Assembly: GCA_029260165.1 (NCBI GenBank)
Contig: JAJDDT010000044.1
Coordinates: 1-64,000 of the forward strand
From: Phycisphaerae bacterium
GTDB lineage: Bacteria > Planctomycetota > Phycisphaerae > UBA1845
Direction: 5' to 3'
Length of the DNA stretch: 64,000 bases
The position numbers and the translations under genes are program-made. Of this stretch, positions 27,401 through 35,014 are shown in pieces. The number at the start of each line of letters is the position of its first letter. Positions within the stretch are counted from its first letter, which is position 1. The notes under the pieces were generated by a model. It made no database searches. It saw only the letters and a list, made by a program, of their open reading frames with translations, and was not told the DNA's origin.

Positions 27401-28770
27401 AATCTTGACGTAGCCATCAAATGCGATGGAACGTTGTTGAGGAGTTGCTGATAGGTTCGGATCGACAGGCGCGGTTGCCCGCTGTCACTGTAGGCGCGGG
27501 CGAGCAGCAATGCGGGTGCGGGATTCCGTGGATTTCGGGCGGCGACATCTTCCAGGAGATTGATGGCGTCGAAAGGTCGGTTCTGGACAGTGGCCAGTTG
27601 TGCGCTCAGATACCCGACCTCGTCGCTCAGTTCGGACTTGAGCCTTGCAGAACTGTCGGCGTACCTTCGGTATTCGAGCAGACACTTTTCCGCCTGCTCG
27701 TAGTCGTCAGCAGCGATGTAGAGTTCGACGGCGTTTCGAAGAAACGTGGAGCGGATGTTGCCCTCCAGTTCCTTCAACCCCCGGTTTGCAATCGCCAACA
27801 TCTCGTCCGCATCGGCGCGGATGCGTGCCAACTCCGCCCAATTGACCAGCAGGCGGAATCTGAACCAATGGGGATCCGTAGCGTTCTCGTACAGAAAATC
27901 ATCGGATGTGGACTCGATTTCGGTCAAATGCGCAGCCACTCGATCCGTTGATCGCAGCCGAAGCCATTGCTCCGCCAGCGTCATTCTGACGAGGGCGTCC
28001 TCGGTGGCGAGTGCCTCCGCCGCTTCGAGATCAAGTCGGGCTGCTTCAACATCAACACTTTTGCGTCCCTGGTAGCTGTTGCCCTTGTATATCGCGCGAA
28101 GAATATGGGCCTCCGGTGAATTCGGATTGTTGTTTACACACAGGTCCAGCCACTGACCGGCGGCGTTGACGTCGGCGTTTGACTGCTCGGTCATCACAGC
28201 CAACAGAACGCGATAGGCATCGAGAAGGGCAGGATCGAGATCGGTAACGATGCGTTCCAGCAGTTTTTGTGCCTCCTCCATCCGACCGACACCGAACCAT
28301 GCCTTGGCGAGGTGATAGCTGATTTGCGGATCATCCGGGTTCGAACTGATACCAAGCTCTCCCAGGTAGATCGCGTCTTCAAAGTTGTTGGTGCGACTGT
28401 ACAGCTCGATGAGCTGGTGCATGACGTCAGAATCATCGGGGCGATTGCGGCGGATGCGAACCAATCCGGCGATGGCGTCACCGAGAAACTTGTCCTGGAA
28501 AGGCCTGACCGCGAGACTCGCTTCAACAAACGTGTCGAGCGTGTTCTGATCGTCCGGATACTGCGACAGATAGCGGCGGAGCTGGACGCTTGCGGTTTCC
28601 CAGTCCTTATTTTCAAACGCCGCCATCCCGACTTCATGCGCGTGTTGAGCGCGCATGCGTTTGCGTACCTGATGAAAACCGAATGCCCCCGCCCCGAGTC
28701 CGCCGAATACGATCACGAGAATCATCAGCGCCTTGATATTGACCCGGGCAGAGGCCCTGTTGCGTTCCAT
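24415..28770 (-). CDS. Giant membrane-anchored TPR repeat protein
   Basis: This 1451-aa protein has an N-terminal transmembrane helix (ALMILVIVFGGLGAGAFGFHQV) followed by tetratricopeptide repeats over nearly its whole length. Examples are FEDAIYLGELGISSNPDDPQISYHLAKAW and HSEAIEYYRAAYDIEPTNVQVLNDLAWVLAE near the end. The ATG is preceded by AAGGAG six bases away. Long TPR proteins of this kind act as scaffolds at the membrane or in polysaccharide export and pilus machines. The neighbours are sugar-nucleotide genes, so a link to export is possible. No enzyme domain is present. Confidence 0.9.
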   Translation of the reverse strand: MERNRASARVNIKALMILVIVFGGLGAGAFGFHQVRKRMRAQHAHEVGMAAFENKDWETASVQLRRYLSQYPDDQNTLDTFVEASLAVRPFQDKFLGDAIAGLVRIRRNRPDDSDVMHQLIELYSRTNNFEDAIYLGELGISSNPDDPQISYHLAKAWFGVGRMEEAQKLLERIVTDLDPALLDAYRVLLAVMTEQSNADVNAAGQWLDLCVNNNPNSPEAHILRAIYKGNSYQGRKSVDVEAARLDLEAAEALATEDALVRMTLAEQWLRLRSTDRVAAHLTEIESTSDDFLYENATDPHWFRFRLLVNWAELARIRADADEMLAIANRGLKELEGNIRSTFLRNAVELYIAADDYEQAEKCLLEYRRYADSSARLKSELSDEVGYLSAQLATVQNRPFDAINLLEDVAARNPRNPAPALLLARAYSDSGQPRLSIRTYQQLLNNVPSHLMATSRLAREQLRVGEWGEALRYAQLCEELTGGRLDCLLMRMEAEARMAIGKSDQPQVFARLSNELGQLRDAFPDAFMIPLLESMIAIRGNRLNDAVTLLQTSASLPGATDDVTIRLARVLAQTGRTGDAVQVCRDYLREHPESSAVWLLIATIQQSGDQPGQAEATLISAEGRVTSPMALRDIRVALARREMLMGDREKGIDRLKTVAVDNLDDVLVRAMLLELPEIIADRELAGDYVTQIREIEGENGLRWRIHQARVWMTDDKMMARREQIEKLLGYCIEADANWIRPAIMLGRVHEVTNELGRAEQVYRATLQANPRSIQTAEKLLALLQTQGRDTESEDILANLPGDSTQLARHRIDLAIKRGDLAQAIAGLETAVADDARDVRARLLLARLVYRENRDAQRVMSLLREVEEIVPNEPEVIALRAFVMSTEGRDDDALAMLDEKVELRKDYESHFIRGEFHAARGHDEQAEMDFVALTQFEDRGAAGWDRLGRFYHRRGRNPDAIRAWRKSASIDPDRLTAKRSLIGALMDSGDETMQEEGAALLADVERDHPDDSDVQLLSARVLLRTGDPRDQVEAKHKLLRVIETDPKAITAFLLLVQIALAGDDTEEAGDYITRALASNPNHPDLFLARANIEMALNNTAAARRFAESAIERDPKRRTGYVMLFEIERAKGHRSTALEIADRALEVLGDDVYFTVRKAELLADDEQMDEAISGLQAFADQQSGENVIPALLLLADLHCKNGDVTTFQNTLASAVKAGANETLLFVHKVSCLGATRADYNAVQNLLMQRRASAPDDHDTLMFAARILGTSPAPAHQALFREVVDFVADKDATNVDARLALAQIAYAVGNHSEAIEYYRAAYDIEPTNVQVLNDLAWVLAESGTNKDEALSLATRGVELNPNDPHLRDTRGYILSELERHSEAATELAKAVELSDDAPGTKASAYLKLARAYVGLGSKAATRSALRNAKAIDDETRVLSEKDRRELNELLRQYE

Positions 28771-29036
28771 TGGTTTACTCCTTGATCGAACGGGGTGCCC
28801 TCGTCATGCTCAAATATCGACGATATTACAGGACGTTACGCCCCATCTGTTCGTCGTGCAAGATTAATTGCCCTGTCAGGTTTTTCGACATTCTGACGCG
28901 CGAGGACGATCATGTCCTTTGATGTGGAAGTTCGACTTCCCCGAGGCGGGATCGGGCGGAAATGGACCGATTGCTATCCCCGCCCGGGTTGCAACCCGGC
29001 GTGGGAAACAGCGACGGCGAGTGCAGGAACCACCGG

Positions 29037-30044
29037 TCAGGGGGCAGCCTCTTGAGATGCCGGCGAGAACCCGTGCGGGTGTGCCGAATGCCACCGCCAT
29101 GCAGCTGCGACGGTCGATTCGATGTCCATGTGAACAGGTGACCAGCCCAGCTCCGATTGGATCTTCGTCGGGTCGGCGAACAGCTTCGGTGGATCACCGG
29201 CACGACGCGGAGCCTCTTCTGCGGGGATGGGATGTCCCGTGACGGTTCGGGCAGCCTCAATGATTTCGCGGACGCTCGTGCCACGACCGGTGCCGACGTT
29301 GTAGCTGCGGAACGTGGATGGTTTCTGTGATTCAATCGCGAGCACATGGGCTGATGCGAGATCGTCAACATGGATGTAGTCGCGCACACAGGTGCCGTCC
29401 GGCGTCGGATAATCCGTGCCGAAAATCTTCACGCCATCCCGCTGTTCGAGCGCTACCTGCAGCACGATCGGAATCAGATGCGTCTCGGGCGTATGGTCCT
29501 CGCCGATCGAGCCGTCCGCCGCTGCCCCGCTCGCGTTAAAATATCGCAGTGCTGTCGCCCCCAGGCCCCATGCGTCCACGGCATCACGCATCGCCCATTC
29601 CATCGCGAGTTTCGTTCTGCCATAGGGATTGATCGGTTGCTGACGCATATCCTCGGTAATAGGACATGCCTCAGGCTCGCCATACGTCGCGCATGTCGAA
29701 CTGAACACAAGCCGGGTGATTTCCGCCCGCTCCATCGCAGCCAACAGTCGCACACTGTTGACCACGTTGTTTTCGTAATAAAGCCCCGGACATCGCACCG
29801 ATTCGTTGACGTCGGCGAGCGCGGCAAAATGCATCACGCCGTCGAATCCGCCGCCGATCAACTCGCGATCAAGCAGTTCAACATCCGCGAGTTCACCGAC
29901 CACCAGTCGCGCACGACCATCGACAGCCTGCTCATGCCCCTTGCTCAGATTGTCAAGGACAACGACGTCGTGTCCCGCGTCACACAACGCCCTAACGGCG
30001 TGACTGCCGACATAACCCGCTCCGCCCGTGACAAACACTTTCAT
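29037..30044 (-). CDS. galE: UDP-glucose 4-epimerase
   Basis: GalE interconverts UDP-glucose and UDP-galactose. The NAD loop TGGAGYVG, the Ser-Ser-Thr SSTCATYG and the catalytic Tyr-Lys in INPYGRTKLAME are all present, and the segment LRYFNASGAAADG is diagnostic. The ATG at 30044 is preceded by GGGGAGG at seven bases, so it is preferred over the upstream start. The length from this start is about 335 aa, normal for the family. It supplies a sugar nucleotide for the glycosyltransferases further along. Confidence 0.93.
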   Translation of the reverse strand: MKVFVTGGAGYVGSHAVRALCDAGHDVVVLDNLSKGHEQAVDGRARLVVGELADVELLDRELIGGGFDGVMHFAALADVNESVRCPGLYYENNVVNSVRLLAAMERAEITRLVFSSTCATYGEPEACPITEDMRQQPINPYGRTKLAMEWAMRDAVDAWGLGATALRYFNASGAAADGSIGEDHTPETHLIPIVLQVALEQRDGVKIFGTDYPTPDGTCVRDYIHVDDLASAHVLAIESQKPSTFRSYNVGTGRGTSVREIIEAARTVTGHPIPAEEAPRRAGDPPKLFADPTKIQSELGWSPVHMDIESTVAAAWRWHSAHPHGFSPASQEAAP

Positions 30045-30181
30045 GACCAACCTCCCCATGTCAATCTACATCAGTCTACATCAGCAACGTCATCGCACGC
30101 GCTGCCGCAGGTGAACCAATCCACGCGTGGATCATTATCGAATCGTCGAAACACCAGCACAAGACGCATCGTGGTCGGCAG

Positions 30182-30233
30182 CAAAGAAAAATGCCATTGT
30201 CGTTCAGGAAAAACACCCTGAACGACAGTGGCA
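30182..30233 (-). terminator. Strong intrinsic terminator of the dockerin-like gene
   Basis: A 17-bp stem (30192-30208 with 30217-30233), interrupted by one G-T wobble, closes an 8-nt A-rich loop. On the minus strand it is followed by a T-rich tail (30183-30190, AAAGAAAA on the plus strand). It stands 22 nt after the stop of the dockerin-like gene and separates it from galE. Confidence 0.88.
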
Positions 30234-30255
30234 CTCCGTCGGACAACACGCTCCA

Positions 30256-31383
30256 TCAGGAGCAGAACGGAGGGGAAGGAGGAGAATCTTCAGGTTCTTC
30301 TTCGGGTTCGGGTTCAGGTTCCGGCTCCAACTCAACGGGCACGTTCAGGTGCACTTCGTTTGCCAGGGGGACACCGGCTTCGACGGGAACGAAAACCTCG
30401 ATGGCCATCCCGAGTGTGATCTGGTCGAAACTCGCCGGGGTTTTTGTCTCGAAATCGAAGTATTCTGTCTGCGGATTCATATAGAAGGAAACACCCAGCA
30501 CAACCAGTCCGGAAGGACCGAGGCCCTGGACACGTCCCGAAAGTCGCACCATGGGTTCGGTGTCTTCGCGGTTCACTTCAATGGCGTTGTACCCGCCCTG
30601 ATTGTTGAGATCGGCATCGACGACAAGCCATTCACCCAGTTCGAGATCATCCAGCGTGAATCCGCCGGACAATTCCGTCTTTGGAGTCACGGCGAAATCA
30701 ATGTTTCCAATTCTAAATGTGTTGCCCTTCCTGCCCAGGAAAGGTCCGCGAACATCTGCGAAACTGCCGGCTGGCAGGATGACATCGATGTCGTTGGCCA
30801 TCGTCGGCACGGATTCGGTCTCGACCACGTCGCTGAAGATTTCACACTCACCGTCGTCGGTCACAACCCGTGCACGAAGCCCGGACACGACATCCGACTC
30901 AAACGATCCCACGCCCAGAACGTGCGTTGCCACTCCAAACGCGTCCAACACCCCTGAGGCGACGACCTCACCACCCCGGTCACAACCAACTCTGTATACC
31001 TCGTATTCTCCATTCGGCGAACCGGTGATGTCCAGACGACTCAGGTCCATTTCTCCAACCAAAGCCCGTGTGGCCGGGTCTCCATCGCAGTAACCGTTCA
31101 GGCAGACCGCGATGTCCGAGGAGGTGCCTTGCAGGTCGTACGGATCGCACGCACCGAAGCCGGCCTGAAACGCTGCGAAATCAGACCGGTCAACATCACC
31201 GTCCTCGTCCACATCCAGCACCGCACAGCCACAGTCGAACGGTACCCCGGGGCCTGTATCACAGGCCGCGAAACGCGAAAAATCAAAAAGATTGATCGCA
31301 CCATCCAGGTTGACATCCCCGGCTGACGCGGTGTGTGCTGCTAACGCGCACACGAACAACAGAACAACATTCCTGCCTGACAT
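30256..31383 (-). CDS. Secreted dockerin-like protein with DUF5666-like domains
   Basis: From the ATG at 31383 this protein has a signal peptide (NVVLLFVCALAAHTASAG). The mature N-terminus begins with a dockerin-type pair of Ca-binding loops (DVNLDGAINLFDF and DVDEDGDVDRSDF). The second half contains two DUF5666-like beta domains (LSGRVQGLGPSGLVVLGV and an earlier one). The C-terminus is a Glu-Pro repeat (EPEPEPEPEEEPED) ending in SPPFCS. The start is supported by GGAAAGGGAAG upstream; the frame runs open for 28 more codons. It is exported and probably part of the cell surface or a secreted complex. Confidence 0.85.
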   Translation of the reverse strand: MSGRNVVLLFVCALAAHTASAGDVNLDGAINLFDFSRFAACDTGPGVPFDCGCAVLDVDEDGDVDRSDFAAFQAGFGACDPYDLQGTSSDIAVCLNGYCDGDPATRALVGEMDLSRLDITGSPNGEYEVYRVGCDRGGEVVASGVLDAFGVATHVLGVGSFESDVVSGLRARVVTDDGECEIFSDVVETESVPTMANDIDVILPAGSFADVRGPFLGRKGNTFRIGNIDFAVTPKTELSGGFTLDDLELGEWLVVDADLNNQGGYNAIEVNREDTEPMVRLSGRVQGLGPSGLVVLGVSFYMNPQTEYFDFETKTPASFDQITLGMAIEVFVPVEAGVPLANEVHLNVPVELEPEPEPEPEEEPEDSPPSPPFCS

Positions 31384-31922
31384 AACTTCCCTTTCCTCAC
31401 AGAGTTCACTACAAGGCTCACATTTCCAGTTTCCAGAGATGAAACCCGGAAACACACCGATGTCCATTTTGCCACGCGGTTCTCAGCCGGACTGTTACAG
31501 CGCCTTGAACACGCGGAACAGGGTGTGGGGCGGGAATGTCCGCAAGTCACACGTCAGGGTCCGATCATCGTGACGTCGGCGGCGGTTTTACAGGATTATT
31601 TGCTTAAATTTATGCGTCCCGTGGACGTCAGAAATACCGCGAACGATCCGGTGGTGTGTTGTAGCGGGCAATTGTTAGCGTATTATGATATTTGGCGTGT
31701 TGTCCTGAATGTTTCGTCGTTCGGCGGTCGTTCCCATCTGAAACAGGCCGGTCCCGTGTGTGGCAGGGGGGTGATCATCGTGTTCTGCCTGTCCGGGTGA
31801 CCATTTTCTGATAGCATGGCGTTTGGATTTGCCAATGAATGGACTGGCGCGAAATTTCCGGATGGCAGCGTGCGAAAGGATCGATCGCTGTCGGCGTTGA
31901 GCCGGCCGCTATTGAATTGAAC
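31384..31922. other. Divergent intergenic region, about 540 nt
   Basis: The region lies between the starts of the dockerin-like gene (-) and the hybrid kinase (+), so it must carry both promoters. It is relatively AT-rich around 31600-31700. I found no clear -35/-10 pair and no strong sigma-54 site. Nothing else was recognised. Confidence 0.5.
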
Positions 31923-34199
31923 ATGAGCTTACGAAACCGAATCATGTATCTGCTGGCAGCGTTGGCATCGTTCGCGGTGTTGTCGACGGCCACGACGATT
32001 TACGTCGTCAACCTGAAGTTTTCGAGTTCGGTTTCAACCCTCGCGCACGCGGTTGAGGGCACGGATGACGCCGAGCGACTCCGGAGTGAGACGCGGGAGG
32101 CTACCCTTTCCCTCAAGGCGATGCTCAAGCGGAAAGCTGCACCGAGTTCGGACGCGTCCGGCGGCTCCAGCGTGCTGCTGGATCGATTGCAACGCCTCAG
32201 CCAAACGCTCGAGGAATGCGGTGAGGAGGAGCTGGGCAACGACCTTGGTTTCGCTGCGCGCAAATTCGGGGAGTCTGAGGCTCGATTTCTAAAGGCTCTC
32301 GGAGAGGGGAACCTGGAACTGGCACGCAATGAGCTGACTTCGGAAATCGAGGATGTGTGGTCGCGCGAGATCGTCTCGCGTTTGCGGGCGTCTGAACGTC
32401 GTCTTCGCGAGCATCGTATTCGGTCGGTGAAGCAAATGATCTCGACGGCGAAAAGGGTTGGTTTGATCACCGGGTTGATCGGAGCCATTGCAGCCGTGCT
32501 CGTTATTTTCGGGGCTGCTTTGGTCCGTCGCTGGTTGTTCGTTCCTCTGCAAGGGCTTCGAGAAGCAACTGCAAGGTTTGGGGAGAGCGACTTTTCCTAC
32601 AGGACCCCCGTTCTGCGGGATGATGAACTGGGACAGATGGCCACCGCGTTGAACAAAATGGCTGAATCCGTCGCGGATGCCCAGCGTCGGATGCGGGAGT
32701 CCGAGCGCAAGCATCGATCGCTTTTCGAGAACCTTCGCGATGCTGTGGTGATCGTTGACGAATCAGGGTATGTGATCGAGTGTCACGATGGTGACACTGA
32801 GGTTCTCGGATCTGACACGGATCGCGCCGTTGGGCGACACATGCTGGACCACTGGCCCGAATGGCGTGATTACTCGTCGAACTGGCATGGTGTGATTCAA
32901 AATGTCATTGCCGACGGCGGACGTTGTCGCATCAACGACGTTGCGATCGACACGGTCGCGGGGCGCGATGACCGCGTCTTCGTGGATCTGGTCATCTACC
33001 GCGCTGACTACGGTGGCGAACATCATGCGGTGCTCGTGTTTCGGGATATCACGGAACGACACCAGTTGGAGACACGCCTGCGTCGCGCGGAAACGACTGA
33101 GGCGATTGCAACGCTCTCCGGGGGGTTGGCCCATGATTTTAACAATTTATTGACCAGCGCGATTACGACCCTCTCGGTGATGAAGCAGCGGGGGGACCTG
33201 GGGAGCAACAGGGAACGCGTCGAAACCGCGCTTCGTGCGTGTTGGCAGGCGGCTGGTCTGTCGCGTCGGTTGCTCAACTTCGCAAGCGGAGGACAGGGTT
33301 TTCCACAGGTCATTGATCTGCAGGAATCGGTCGAGCTTATACTGGCTTCGTTCGACGAGTCATTCTTTGAAGGGGTCACGGTTGATACCAGGCTGGATTC
33401 CGATGCGTTCGTTCTGATCGACAAGGACCAGTTAACACAAGTCCTCCTGAACCTGATTCAGAATGCGCGGGACGCGATGCCGAACGGGGGAAAGCTCCAC
33501 CTGTCGCTGGAAAAAACCCGCAAATCCAACGGACGAGATGATGAGTTGAGTGTACCCCATGTCATGTTCACCATACGCGACACGGGAATCGGTATGTCGG
33601 CTGAGACGCAAACCCACCTGTTCGAGCCATTTTACACGACCAAGCCTCGTGATGGAACGCACCGTGGACGGGGTATGGGCATGGCTGGGGTTCACGCAGC
33701 CGTAGTTGGTGCGAACGGGTTTATCGAGATTGAAAGCGCTCCGAACGAGGGTTCAACGTTTCGCGTGTTTTTTCCAACAGCAAGTGGAACTCCGGAAGAG
33801 GCGGAAACATCTTCTGTTTCTGAGGGAATTCCGAGCGGCGAAGGTACGATTCTGGTCGTGGATGACGACCCGATGGTGCTTCCCGTTTGCCTCGATGTCC
33901 TCGCGGGCTGGGGCTATTCTGTTATCGCAGCAGAATCCGTCGCCGAGGGGAAAACAAAATTCTCCGACAATATCAGGGATATCCAACTCGCGATTCTGGA
34001 CATCCGGCTCTCGGACGGCTCGGGGATCGACCTTGCGGAATCGCTCGTCAGGCTGAACCCCAAACTGCGTGTTGTCTTTATCACGGGATACACGGAACAG
34101 TCCGTTCCCGAACACCTTCGACCCCATGTCTGTGGCATGCTCAGGAAACCGTTCCAACTGGAATCACTGGCCAATACGCTGGCGGATGCGCTTGCCTGA
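31923..34199 (+). CDS. Hybrid sensor histidine kinase
   Basis: From the ATG at 31923 the protein is 758 aa. Two membrane segments (about 8-29 and 180-202) flank a periplasmic helical region, and a HAMP domain follows (203-255). A PAS domain is at about 265-380. The histidine box is LAHDFNNLL with His404. The ATPase has NARDAM and DTGIGM boxes and a GRGMGMA G2-type loop. The C-terminal receiver has Asp693 (ILDIRLSDG) and Lys742. It converges with an OmpR-type regulator gene with only 14 nt between the stops. Confidence 0.93.
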   Translation: MSLRNRIMYLLAALASFAVLSTATTIYVVNLKFSSSVSTLAHAVEGTDDAERLRSETREATLSLKAMLKRKAAPSSDASGGSSVLLDRLQRLSQTLEECGEEELGNDLGFAARKFGESEARFLKALGEGNLELARNELTSEIEDVWSREIVSRLRASERRLREHRIRSVKQMISTAKRVGLITGLIGAIAAVLVIFGAALVRRWLFVPLQGLREATARFGESDFSYRTPVLRDDELGQMATALNKMAESVADAQRRMRESERKHRSLFENLRDAVVIVDESGYVIECHDGDTEVLGSDTDRAVGRHMLDHWPEWRDYSSNWHGVIQNVIADGGRCRINDVAIDTVAGRDDRVFVDLVIYRADYGGEHHAVLVFRDITERHQLETRLRRAETTEAIATLSGGLAHDFNNLLTSAITTLSVMKQRGDLGSNRERVETALRACWQAAGLSRRLLNFASGGQGFPQVIDLQESVELILASFDESFFEGVTVDTRLDSDAFVLIDKDQLTQVLLNLIQNARDAMPNGGKLHLSLEKTRKSNGRDDELSVPHVMFTIRDTGIGMSAETQTHLFEPFYTTKPRDGTHRGRGMGMAGVHAAVVGANGFIEIESAPNEGSTFRVFFPTASGTPEEAETSSVSEGIPSGEGTILVVDDDPMVLPVCLDVLAGWGYSVIAAESVAEGKTKFSDNIRDIQLAILDIRLSDGSGIDLAESLVRLNPKLRVVFITGYTEQSVPEHLRPHVCGMLRKPFQLESLANTLADALA

Positions 34200-34213
34200 T
34201 TCACATCGCGCGA

Positions 34214-34960
34214 TCACGAAACGCCGCGACTCTCCTCATGATGGAGGAGTTCTTCAGGTTCGATCCCGGACAGGACGTAGCCTACGCCATGCACCGTGTG
34301 AATCAGCCTTGGATATTGCCCCCGCTCAACCTTGTTGCGAAGGTAATTCACATAGACATTCAGAACATTGCTGTCGTCCTCGGCCTCCTCACCCCACACA
34401 TCATCGAGAATTCGCTCGCGTGAGAGAACGACTTCCGGTCTGCGCATGAAATGGGCGAGCAGCTCCATTTCCCGTGCCGACAGGGTCGCTTCAAGGACTC
34501 CCCGGTGGACCTTTCGTCTGATCAGGTCGAGCTTCAGGTCGCGATATTGCAGGGTGTATCGTGCGTCCGAACTCGACCGCTTCAGAATCGCTCGAATTCG
34601 GACCTGAAGCTCCTGCGAGGCGAACGGCTTGCAGAGGTAGTCGTCGGCACCGTGGTTGAATCCATCCACGCGGTCCTTGATGGTGTCTCTCCCGGTGAGC
34701 ATCAGGATCGGTGTTTCGATCCCCGATGCACGGACATGATCCGCGAGAGTGAGACCGTCCCCATCGGGAAGCGTCAAATCGAGGATGATTGCGTCGAATG
34801 TGCGAACCGCGAGCAACTCGACCGCCTGCGCGGCGCGACCGGCGACATCCAGGTCAAACACCTCACCGGGAAGACTCTCGCGTATTGACGCGGCGACCTT
34901 GATATCATCCTCGACGATCAGCACACGAATCCGTGAACGCCCCTTGTTTCCTGACGTCAT
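34214..34960 (-). CDS. OmpR-family response regulator
   Basis: This 248-aa regulator has a receiver domain (acidic pair 18-19, phospho-acceptor Asp61, Lys111) and a C-terminal winged-helix DNA-binding domain with the usual LSAREMELL and HTVHGVGYVL ends. I used the ATG at 34960 because AGAAGGAG lies eight bases upstream. The frame is open for 15 more codons. It ends 14 nt from the stop of the hybrid kinase. The pair may form one phosphorelay, but the kinase is hybrid, so this is an inference. Confidence 0.93.
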   Translation of the reverse strand: MTSGNKGRSRIRVLIVEDDIKVAASIRESLPGEVFDLDVAGRAAQAVELLAVRTFDAIILDLTLPDGDGLTLADHVRASGIETPILMLTGRDTIKDRVDGFNHGADDYLCKPFASQELQVRIRAILKRSSSDARYTLQYRDLKLDLIRRKVHRGVLEATLSAREMELLAHFMRRPEVVLSRERILDDVWGEEAEDDSNVLNVYVNYLRNKVERGQYPRLIHTVHGVGYVLSGIEPEELLHHEESRGVS

Positions 34961-35014
34961 TGCACGACGCTCCTTCTGACGTATCCCGGCTGTTTCCTTT
35001 ATCATGTCGTTTTC

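Noticed and set aside
31660-31720. GG-N10-GC-like site in the kinase/dockerin intergenic region
   Set aside because: The GG/GC spacing can be forced, but the -24 TGGCAC core is absent, so it is not supported.
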